From a virus, in the IMG/VR virus record IMGVR_UViG_3300031227_000173, positions 1-37,246 of that record: a stretch of 37,246 nucleotides of DNA. The stretch is one strand, 5' to 3'. Each line of letters starts with the position of its first letter. The first letter of the stretch is position 1. A program made the translations under genes and the position numbers. This document shows, piece by piece, positions 24,150-30,700 of the stretch. Below the pieces are notes generated by a model. The model did no database searches. It was not told the DNA's origin and worked only from the letters and a program-made list of their open reading frames with translations.

Positions 24150-24701
24150 TTATTGACCTAGATGATATACCTTTCCAGATAAACATTGATAACTTCCACT
24201 TGTAAAGTCTTTAAATTCTTTTCCAGAAAATGCACAACATGTGTTATTGTTCATTGTATTCATTGTATTAATCGTACTAGATCCATTACAATTAAGACTT
24301 AAACTGTCTGACATTATTTCACTATTGCTGCTACTATATATCTTATTCCATGTTATTTCCCATTTATTCCAAGGATATGGATCATATGGGAATGGCGCTG
24401 GAAATTCTTTCTCTCTGATAATTTCTTTTTCTTTAATGATAATAACAGCAATCTTTTTAGCAAATTCATCTGTTTCCAACATTTCTTTGATTTTCTCTAA
24501 ATCACCTTTTTTAAGATAATCTAACATTTTTTTATGAATCTGAATTTCTTTAACTGCTTCTTGTCTTTTTTCTTGAGCTTTTTCCGTTTTTTCTAAAATA
24601 GCTTTTATAATATCTTTTACTTCTTCTTTTATTTTATTTTGTTTTTCTTGTTCGAGTTCTTTTTCGGCAGACTCGATTGCCTTTTTAATATTTGGTTTCA
24701 T
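24150..24701 (-). CDS. Coiled-coil protein of unknown function
   Basis: This 183-residue protein is lysine- and glutamate-rich for about 105 residues with helical heptads (AIESAEKELEQEKQNKIKEE). A hinge of aromatic and proline residues (FPAPFPYDPYPWNKW) follows. The end is Ser/Asn/Thr-rich with a CC pair and a fourth Cys (NTCCAFSGKEF ... YQCLSG). I do not recognise a family. The layout suits an oligomeric stalk or a surface protein with a small C-terminal tip. It sits apart from the glycosyltransferases by a structured 165-base gap. Confidence 0.7.
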   Translation of the reverse strand: MKPNIKKAIESAEKELEQEKQNKIKEEVKDIIKAILEKTEKAQEKRQEAVKEIQIHKKMLDYLKKGDLEKIKEMLETDEFAKKIAVIIIKEKEIIREKEFPAPFPYDPYPWNKWEITWNKIYSSSNSEIMSDSLSLNCNGSSTINTMNTMNNNTCCAFSGKEFKDFTSGSYQCLSGKVYHLGQ

Positions 24702-24759
24702 AGATTAACGAATCTTAATATCTCGCTAACCCTTAAAAAATCTTAAAACGGTCTTAATC

Positions 24760-24829
24760 CTGATTCAAGTTATTTGGGAGAGATTTTATAACTTGAATCA
24801 GAAATGACTTAATCCTATAAATCATTTCT
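24760..24829. other. Two adjacent stem-loops before the coiled-coil gene
   Basis: A 14-base perfect inverted repeat (CTGATTCAAGTTAT at 24760-24773 and its complement at 24788-24801, loop 14) is followed at once by an 8-base one (AGAAATGA at 24800-24807 with TCATTTCT at 24822-24829, loop 14). They share bases 24800-24801. No run of T follows directly on the minus strand, so this is not a textbook terminator. It may end or modulate the upstream transcript, or control the next gene. The rest of this 165-base gap (24702-24866) is AT-rich with repeated TCTTAA words and no gene. Confidence 0.6.
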
Positions 24830-24866
24830 TATCTTTATTCTTTTATCAATTGAATATTTCATAATT

Positions 24867-25652
24867 TTATTTACAATACAGTCCTATCCCTTCTTCATAT
24901 TTTTTAAAATTATCTATAATTAAATGATGAGATTTATCTTTCATTTCCATAACATTCTGATATAAATATTTACCACTATTATTAATTAATTTCTTATAAT
25001 CCTCTGGACAACTTGGAAATGTTTCACAATGATACATTTTAACACCACAATCAGAATGTCGGCAAATATATTTAAATTTAAAACCAGATATTCTAGCTCT
25101 TTCTTTGTAATCAAGGTCTTCCCATAAAAAAGGACCATATCCTTCATTCCAGTATCCTATTTTATCAATAACTATTCTACTAATCATCATTACGCTACCA
25201 GTGAATATTTCACATAAACCTATTCCATTCACACTATCAATAATCTTTCTTCTATTTGCCATAGCAACAAACCCTAAGTTTAAAGATGTTAAAACATTTT
25301 CATATTTTATAAGCCATTCTTTGTCTTCAAAAACAACATCATCATCTACTTTTATAACATAATCACCTGAACATTGTCTAAATATGTGATTTAAATTTTT
25401 TGGATAATGATTTTCTTTAAAATAATGTATTTTTAATCCATTAATTTCTTTTAAGAAATTTAAATCCATTTTTGTTGGATAATTCAAAACATCTTTAAAT
25501 TGTTCATCATCTACTATTCCAATGTGTACATTAACAACTCTATCGCCAAAATTACATTTTGAAAGTGATTTTAAACATTCTCTAAAGAATGGGTATCTTT
25601 GAATTGGTGCTACTATTACAATATCATGGGTTGGTAATGTTTTTAATGACAT
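24867..25652 (-). CDS. Glycosyltransferase (GT-A, DDD motif)
   Basis: This 261-residue protein has HDIVIVAPIQRYPFFRECLK at the start, then GDYVIKVDDDVVFEDKEWL with the metal motif DDD at 103-105. GSVMMISRIVIDKIGYWNEGYGPFLWEDLDYKERAR is the family-2 acceptor and catalytic ED region. It looks complete. It probably extends a glycan chain; the donor is unknown. Confidence 0.85.
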   Translation of the reverse strand: MSLKTLPTHDIVIVAPIQRYPFFRECLKSLSKCNFGDRVVNVHIGIVDDEQFKDVLNYPTKMDLNFLKEINGLKIHYFKENHYPKNLNHIFRQCSGDYVIKVDDDVVFEDKEWLIKYENVLTSLNLGFVAMANRRKIIDSVNGIGLCEIFTGSVMMISRIVIDKIGYWNEGYGPFLWEDLDYKERARISGFKFKYICRHSDCGVKMYHCETFPSCPEDYKKLINNSGKYLYQNVMEMKDKSHHLIIDNFKKYEEGIGLYCK

Positions 25653-25666
25653 TTAATTTATTCTTT

Positions 25667-26323
25667 TTATAAAAATTCTTTTTTCATAGCAGATCCTTTA
25701 AGATGTCTAATCTTAGTTTTATCAATATCAAAATTTGGATAATAATTATTATAAATAGTTGTTCTAAATAATTTTACTTTTAATTCATCTTTTCTAACAG
25801 TTTGATCATATTTTAAAACATCTACACAATCTCCCAAAAGACTATTAAGAGAAATTTGGTCAGAATTTTCTTCTAATGCTTTGTCAATCCATTCATCAAT
25901 AAATTCCATAGCAATTTTCGTGTTTCTTAAGAATATTACACCAGAATTAATACTTCCTTTGGGTCTATAATCCTTATATTTTTTTATTTCATGTTCAGTT
26001 CTAACGGTTATGCCAATGTCATAATTATCATATTCAATCTCGTCTATATTTTTCATTAAAAATGCATCACCATCTAAATAAACAAGCGTTCTATCTTTTT
26101 CCATATTTTCTAAACAATCTTTAATAATTTTAGGTTTAAAAGTAGCAGGAACAGGCTGTATTCTAGGTCTATCAAAATCTTTTTTGTCTACTTTAAATTC
26201 TTTTCCAAAACCAAGTCCTCCTAAATCATAAACTACTGGTTTATAATTAAATTCTTTAATTTTCTCTAATGATTTAAGAATTAATGGTTTAAAATTTTTA
26301 TTTCCTGCTGTTAAAATTTTCAT
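25667..26323 (-). CDS. Glycosyltransferase, GT8-like (DGD motif)
   Basis: This 218-residue protein has RTLVYLDGDAFLMKNIDEI (DGD at 84-86), GSINSGVIFLRNTKIAMEFID and, near the end, KIRHLKGSA. This DxD, N-S-G, then H-x-K-G order is that of retaining GT8-like or related nucleotide-diphospho-sugar transferases. The start is the ATGA overlap with the upstream methyltransferase. It is distinct from the family-2 enzymes of the island, so at least two transferase families are present. Confidence 0.75.
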   Translation of the reverse strand: MKILTAGNKNFKPLILKSLEKIKEFNYKPVVYDLGGLGFGKEFKVDKKDFDRPRIQPVPATFKPKIIKDCLENMEKDRTLVYLDGDAFLMKNIDEIEYDNYDIGITVRTEHEIKKYKDYRPKGSINSGVIFLRNTKIAMEFIDEWIDKALEENSDQISLNSLLGDCVDVLKYDQTVRKDELKVKLFRTTIYNNYYPNFDIDKTKIRHLKGSAMKKEFL

Positions 26324-26997
26324 ATATTAAATATAACTCCTAATGTTGGAGCATAACTTTGCATTTCTCTATTCCCTCGATGATATGGTTTTGTCCAAAA
26401 TGATTTTTTATCCAAATTCTTTGATTCCCAACAAATATTATCTAAATCACGAAATTCTTTTACAAAATCCATATCATCTGAGAAAAAAATATGTTGAAAT
26501 TTTTCTTCAAATAATTTTCTGTGAGGAGAATCTTTATGACAATCATGAATAAAAAAAGCCTTAATATTTTTATTTTCTATAAGATTTAAAATAAGATTAA
26601 AAGGAATATTTCCTTTTGGTCCATCAATGAGAATAATTGATGGATTTTCAATCTTTTGTTGAAAAATCACAGTAGAATCCCCATATATTAAATGTAAATT
26701 CTTATAATCTTTTAATCTGTTTTTTGCAACGACATCATTCTCCGTGTTTTTGTTAATTTCTATACTATAAATATGAATATCATTATCCTTAAAATTTTCA
26801 GCAAGAATTTTAGTGCTTTGACCTCTTGCTCTGCCACTTTCCCATATTTCCTTTATTTTTAATTTCTTTAAAATAGCTACACATAGTAACATCTCACTAT
26901 TAAAAATTCCTTTTGATTCATATTTAATATCCTTTATTTTGTTATAAAATTCATCTTTATATTCCCGACATATTTTTATTATTAAATCTTTTTGCAT
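26320..26997 (-). CDS. Class I methyltransferase-like protein
   Basis: This 225-residue protein has IKEIWESGRARGQSTKILAE (loop ESGRARG at 53-59), IHIYSIEINKN, LIYGDSTVIF and IILIDGPKGNIPFNLIL, and a tail with YAPTLGVIF. The order fits a SAM-binding Rossmann fold, although the loop is less glycine-rich than usual. It is translationally coupled (ATGA) to the GT8-like gene. A sugar- or lipid-directed role is plausible; the substrate is unknown. Confidence 0.68.
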   Translation of the reverse strand: MQKDLIIKICREYKDEFYNKIKDIKYESKGIFNSEMLLCVAILKKLKIKEIWESGRARGQSTKILAENFKDNDIHIYSIEINKNTENDVVAKNRLKDYKNLHLIYGDSTVIFQQKIENPSIILIDGPKGNIPFNLILNLIENKNIKAFFIHDCHKDSPHRKLFEEKFQHIFFSDDMDFVKEFRDLDNICWESKNLDKKSFWTKPYHRGNREMQSYAPTLGVIFNI

Positions 26998-27018
26998 AAA
27001 ATATTAATTTATAATGAG

Positions 27019-27276
27019 TTAAATAAAAAGCCCTGCACGCCACATAATTCCCAAGGCGATCAGAGCTATACTTTGATCTATTATAACTATACTTCTATTT
27101 CTTACTAAATGAAGATATATGCACCAATGTGCATCCGACTTCATGAAGTAAGAACAACTAGTAGTTTTATATTTATTTGCATCTAATCCCTTAATAAAAA
27201 CATTATCGCCACAATAGGGACTGGCTTGATGAATGTGTCTTGGGTTGTAAACCCTGACTGTTATAACTTTTTCCAT
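27019..27276 (-). CDS. Doubtful small protein with C-terminal hydrophobic segment
   Basis: The frame reads MEKVITVRVYNPRHIHQASP from 27276, contains three Cys and ends with a hydrophobic stretch (SIVIIDQSIALIALGIMW). I know no family. The nested stem-loop at 27099-27154 lies inside it, which argues that part of the region may act as structured RNA instead. Call it a possible gene only. Confidence 0.4.
   Translation of the reverse strand: MEKVITVRVYNPRHIHQASPYCGDNVFIKGLDANKYKTTSCSYFMKSDAHWCIYLHLVRNRSIVIIDQSIALIALGIMWRAGLFI
27099..27154. other. Nested three-tier stem-loop
   Basis: An outer stem TTCTTACT/AGTAAGAA (27099-27106 with 27147-27154), a middle stem TGAAG/CTTCA (27110-27114 with 27139-27143) and an inner stem ATGCAC-CAAT-GTGCAT (27119-27134) are all in register. 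The inner palindrome is the same type as at 35717-35732. All pairings were read by eye. Confidence 0.55.
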
Positions 27277-27318
27277 ATTTAATAGCATTTAATGCTTTTA
27301 ATGTTAAATATTTATATT

Positions 27319-27585
27319 TTAACGATATACTACATAAGCTTTTGGGCTTGTTCCTGTAAGTTTTGCATATAATCCAGTTTGTGCTTTTATGCCAGGCAAA
27401 CAGATTGAAAAAACTTTAGTGGTATTAGCGGCAACAACTATTGTAAGTAAAACAGATCCAGTATCTGTAATTGCATCTTTTATTTCAAGTGTTGCTTGAT
27501 CTGAACCACCAACTAATGTAGTAGCAGTCATTCTAGTATTACCAGCAACTACAAGTCCTGATGATGTTTTCTCTTTACTAATCAT
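27319..27585 (-). CDS. Small phage virion-type protein
   Basis: This 88-residue beta-rich protein has SGLVVAGNTRMTATTLVGGS, then DATTLEIK-like and TGSVLLTIVVAAN strands, ending in GLYAKLTGTSPKAYVVYR. Small proteins with this VGGSD...AAN...GLYA.LTG pattern are common beside phage head genes, but I know no experimentally assigned role. It has a true Shine-Dalgarno (AAAGGAG) 8-9 bases before ATG and overlaps the stop of the upstream glycosyltransferase. Confidence 0.7.
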   Translation of the reverse strand: MISKEKTSSGLVVAGNTRMTATTLVGGSDQATLEIKDAITDTGSVLLTIVVAANTTKVFSICLPGIKAQTGLYAKLTGTSPKAYVVYR

Positions 27586-28223
27586 TTTTTTTCTCCTTTT
27601 ATTTTTTTAATTTGTTCAAAAAAATCTTGTTGAGTAATAACTTGAGGGTCTCCAATATGTCCTATTCCAATAGTTGGATCACAATATATTTTAAAACCAT
27701 CTTTCTGTGCTTTTATTGAAAAATCCATATCAACTGACCAATGTTTACCATTTTTATCAAAATATGTTTCAAACCATGGATATTTTATCTTTTTAAAAAC
27801 TTTTGTCTTAACTAATAAAACAGAAGAACCTATTGCATCAACTTCACAAAATTTATTTGGAATAATTGGGAAATAGCCACCATCTCTTTTAGTATATACA
27901 CATGGAGAATAATCTCCTCTACGTTTATATGCTAATACTCCAATAATGTCTTTATTATGTTCTTTTAAGCGAAAATAAGTATCAGGAGGAAATGTCATAT
28001 CATCATCAAGCATTAAAACATATTCGCATTCATTATCTTCTATTGCTTTTTTAACAATTTGATTTCTGGCAAAATCTATCATTACACGAGGTAGCCATAT
28101 TACTTTTGTATTTTCTGGAATTCCCAATGTCATCAAAGAACTAACAACTCTATAATCAATAGTACCTAACGTAGGAATTCCTATTGCTAATTCACTCTTT
28201 TGTTTTTCGTTTTCTTGTCTCAT
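27582..28223 (-). CDS. Family-2-like glycosyltransferase
   Basis: This 213-residue protein has AIGIPTLGTIDYRVVSSLMT and CEYVLMLDDDMTFPPDTYFR (DDD at 73-75). VDAIGSSVLLVKTKVFKKI and HWSVDMDFSIKAQKDGFKI carry the acceptor and the catalytic Asp. GIGHIGDP supplies the terminal His. Phage-borne enzymes of this type glycosylate virion proteins or host surface sugars. It is the first gene of the island after the capsid protein, separated by a long hairpin. Confidence 0.85.
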   Translation of the reverse strand: MRQENEKQKSELAIGIPTLGTIDYRVVSSLMTLGIPENTKVIWLPRVMIDFARNQIVKKAIEDNECEYVLMLDDDMTFPPDTYFRLKEHNKDIIGVLAYKRRGDYSPCVYTKRDGGYFPIIPNKFCEVDAIGSSVLLVKTKVFKKIKYPWFETYFDKNGKHWSVDMDFSIKAQKDGFKIYCDPTIGIGHIGDPQVITQQDFFEQIKKIKGEKK

Positions 28224-28235
28224 GGACTTATTTTA

Positions 28236-28311
28236 CCTTGAAATCTCTCCACCTTTATTATACAACTTCACTTTTAGAATTGAAGTTAACGTATAATAAA
28301 GGAACTCAAGG
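28236..28311. other. Long stem-loop after the capsid gene
   Basis: CCTTTATTATAC (28252-28263) pairs perfectly with GTATAATAAAGG (28291-28302). The inner AACTTCA (28264-28270) pairs with TGAAGTT (28281-28287), leaving a 3-base bulge. An outer CCTTGA/TCAAGG pair extends the structure. The 117-base gap between the capsid gene and the glycan island holds nothing else. A transcript-processing or attenuating hairpin between highly expressed capsid and poorly expressed enzymes is plausible. Confidence 0.6.
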
Positions 28312-28340
28312 ATTATTTATTAATTATTAACTAAGAAACT

Positions 28341-29279
28341 CTATGGAGTAGATGCGTAACCCATTCTCCAGTTACCCCAAGCAACAAAACCTCTCCAGTC
28401 AACACCGTAATACCATTTCTTTCGTAGAAATGCTGATTCTGTTCCAGATGTTAAATCACGGAACTCAGGAGTTCTTCTCATTTGAAGAATAATAGGTTTC
28501 ATAACATGAGTAGTGTCGAAAAGATACCATGCATCTGCATCTGTCAAGTAAGGACTGATAACTAAGTCAAGCGAACCTCTTAAGACGTTTGTAGCTAGTT
28601 TAGCAGTAGTTGTTCCTTCTTCTGGATAATAGGTAGAATTAAGCAATTCTTTTGCTTCCCATTCTAGTCCTGGAGCAACAACCAAAACATTTGGTCTAAT
28701 GCCCATAGGCTTTCCCTTATCATCTTTGAAGTTAACCATTGCTGTAATAGCAGTTTGAAGATCTGTTGCGCTTAAAGTAGCTGTTCCAAGGTTTGACTGT
28801 GTTCCTGAATCGCCTTCACTATGGTTTGTTGCGAAGAATGCTTTGGAATCATAACAGGCAACTGTTTTATTTTCAAAGATAGTTCCTTCTGTTCCAGTCG
28901 TATTTTCGCCTTGAAGAATTAAACCAAAAACCATTTCGTCATAGAATCTTTTTGCTTCTGTAGCAAGTTCTCTAACTCGTAGTTTGATTTGTCCATATTG
29001 TTCGTCTTCAATGGCGTCTCTATCAACCGAAACTGTTCCTTCCCAACTATAGTTAGTTACTGTGAAGTAGTATTCATTCAAGCTTTCTTCTGTTCTTTCA
29101 TCTTTCCACTCTTTCATTTTAGGAACGGCTCCTAACCATGGATATGTTTCCTCACTCTTTGAAGATTGGACAGTAGTAACAAGTTTTTCGTAATCAGCAG
29201 TAGCTTTTTCGTATGCACCCATAAATTCGGTTTTCATTCCAGCGGTTAATAATTTAGGTATGTCTCCTCTTGTAATCAT
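28341..29279 (-). CDS. Major capsid protein, Mu gpT-like
   Basis: This 312-residue protein has FMGAYEKATADYEKLVTTVQ, EETYPWLGAVPKMKEWKDER, YYFTVTNYSWEGTVSVDRDA and IEDEQYGQIKLRV. These are the consensus stretches of the Mu-like major head subunit family (gpT). The later RPNVLVVAPGLEWEAKELLN and the acidic loop DADAWYLFDTTHVMKP fit the HK97 fold. The capsid is made after the protease and decoration genes, as in Mu. Its stop is TAG, one of only three in the window. The start has an A-rich leader (AAATAATAAATA). Confidence 0.92.
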   Translation of the reverse strand: MITRGDIPKLLTAGMKTEFMGAYEKATADYEKLVTTVQSSKSEETYPWLGAVPKMKEWKDERTEESLNEYYFTVTNYSWEGTVSVDRDAIEDEQYGQIKLRVRELATEAKRFYDEMVFGLILQGENTTGTEGTIFENKTVACYDSKAFFATNHSEGDSGTQSNLGTATLSATDLQTAITAMVNFKDDKGKPMGIRPNVLVVAPGLEWEAKELLNSTYYPEEGTTTAKLATNVLRGSLDLVISPYLTDADAWYLFDTTHVMKPIILQMRRTPEFRDLTSGTESAFLRKKWYYGVDWRGFVAWGNWRMGYASTP

Positions 29280-29286
29280 TTATTTA

Positions 29287-29697
29287 TTATTTAACTGCCG
29301 CATCAATTCTAACTCTTACATGGGTTGAATCTGGGACATCTACGCAGTATCCAGCAAGGATAGAATAACTACTACTAGTTGCAACTGTTTGGTCATCTGA
29401 AATATACATCGCTACGCCAATATCTGTTTGAACTGCTGAAGCCTTAGAAAATACATAAGTACCTTTCTTATTGACTCTAACAGCTTTGTCTGCATCACTG
29501 CCACTTGAATTATCTTTTTTCTCAACGGCTACGCCAAGAAAAGTAGCACCAGAAGCGTCATCGCCTGCTGAAGCATATCCAGTATCCAAGTCAACGACCA
29601 ATGCTCCTTTGTAAATAGTTGCACTAGCTAAAACTGGATATCTAATTATCTCCCCATCTTTTCTCTCAGTGTCTAAATTTGCACTAAGTGCGGTCAT
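29287..29697 (-). CDS. Capsid decoration protein, copy B (no Ser/Pro tail)
   Basis: This 136-residue beta-rich protein has TALSANLDTERKDGEIIRYP, ATIYKGALVVDLDTGYASAG and GTYVFSKASAVQTDIGVAMY, the pattern of head decoration or stabilising proteins found beside gpT. It lies 7 bases before the capsid gene. It is a tandem paralogue of the protein at 30067-30669 over its full length and ends VRVRIDAAVK, where the other copy continues into an array. The leader sequence (AATAATATAAAATAATATG) also resembles that of copy A. Confidence 0.82.
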   Translation of the reverse strand: MTALSANLDTERKDGEIIRYPVLASATIYKGALVVDLDTGYASAGDDASGATFLGVAVEKKDNSSGSDADKAVRVNKKGTYVFSKASAVQTDIGVAMYISDDQTVATSSSYSILAGYCVDVPDSTHVRVRIDAAVK

Positions 29698-30066
29698 ATT
29701 ATTTTATATTATTTTTAATTGAACTTTAACATAGTTGATTTATTTCTCTCAGCCTTTGCTGATTTTCTAAGAATAAAATTAAAATCCTTTTGATATCGAC
29801 CTGATCATCTCCAAATTTTATTTCAAACTTAGAAGTAAAGAATAATATTAAGACATCTTATAGATACTCTTAATAAACCCTTTCGGCTTTAGCAAGCTCA
29901 ACTTCTTTCTTGCTAACTACCGCTTTAAAACGAGTTTCAAATTAAACTTTAGACTTAATTTCTAAAGAATCATCTGAATTCTCTTCTAAAGATTCGACTT
30001 TTTGTCTTTTTTATAAATAGATTCAATGATCTTTATTTCTTTTTAGATATATTACCTCTTGTTATC
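29698..30066 (-). pseudogene. Decayed duplicate of the protease-gene 3' end
   Basis: The minus strand reads KDKKVESLEENSDDSLE, then KAVVSKKEVELAKAERVY, a stop and EYL, then GDDQVDIKRI, and finally AKAERNKSTMLKFN and a stop. Each part aligns in order with the C-terminal region of the protease at 30701-32620 (KDKKVKSLEDNDS, KAVVSKKKVDLAEAESVYQKYL, GDDQVGIKKM, AAKDKSTLF). Several stops and frame changes are present. With copies A and B of the decoration gene on either side, it shows a tandem duplication of [protease 3' end + decoration gene]. The 369-base gap holds nothing else that I can support. Confidence 0.88.
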
Positions 30067-30669
30067 TTATGTAGATGGACTTACTGATGGACTGATTGAA
30101 GGCGAGATTGATACTGAAGGACTTACTGATGGACTGATTGAAGGTGAGATTGATGGACTAAGTGATGGACTGATTGAAGGTGAGATTGATGGACTGATTG
30201 AAGGTGAGATTGATGGACTGATTGAAGGACTAATTGAAAGACTAACTGCCCCAAGTGAATCTGCAATCATATCAATGTCAATTCTTACATGGGATGAGTC
30301 TGGAACTTCCACGACATATCCAGCTGGAATAGAACAACTGCTAGCACTACCAACAGTTTGATCGTCTAGAATGTACATAAGTTGTCCAATGTCAGTTTGT
30401 GCTGCTGATGCTTTTGAAAATACAAAAGTCCCAGTCTTATATAAACGAACATTTTTAGCTCCATCGACTAGACTACCAGAGTTATCTGATTTCTCGACAG
30501 CTATGCCAAGGAATCTATATCTACCAGCATCAGCACCTGCTGAAGCATATCCAGTACCTATATCAACAACTAATGCTCCTTTATAAATAGTCGTACTAGC
30601 CAAAACTGGGTAATTGATGATTTCTCCATCTTTTCTTTTGGTGTCTAAATTTGCGCTAAGTGTAGTCAT
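30067..30669 (-). CDS. Capsid decoration protein, copy A, with a Ser/Pro tail
   Basis: Residues 1-138 repeat copy B (TTLSANLDTKRKDGEIINYP, TIYKGALVVDIGTGYASAG, GTFVFSKASAAQTDIGQLMY). After HVRIDIDMIADSLGAV it gains a roughly 58-residue S-P-S-x tail (SLSISPSISPS... to SVSPST) that copy B lacks. The array type is the same as in the fibre genes about 20 kb away. A capsid carrying this protein would display Ser/Pro arms. The decayed protease fragment immediately downstream shows that the tail lies at a duplication junction. The decoration function is inferred from place and pattern. Confidence 0.85.
   Translation of the reverse strand: MTTLSANLDTKRKDGEIINYPVLASTTIYKGALVVDIGTGYASAGADAGRYRFLGIAVEKSDNSGSLVDGAKNVRLYKTGTFVFSKASAAQTDIGQLMYILDDQTVGSASSCSIPAGYVVEVPDSSHVRIDIDMIADSLGAVSLSISPSISPSISPSISPSISPSISPSLSPSISPSISPSVSPSVSISPSISPSVSPST
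30070..30243 (-). repeat. Ser/Pro array on the capsid decoration protein
   Basis: 58 codons, mostly SPSI steps with a late SVSPSVSISPS break: the same grammar as in the fibre arrays, here fused to a head protein. It is absent from the paralogue at 29287-29697. Confidence 0.9.
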
Positions 30670-30700
30670 ATTTTTTATATTATTTTATCTTTAATAGAAC

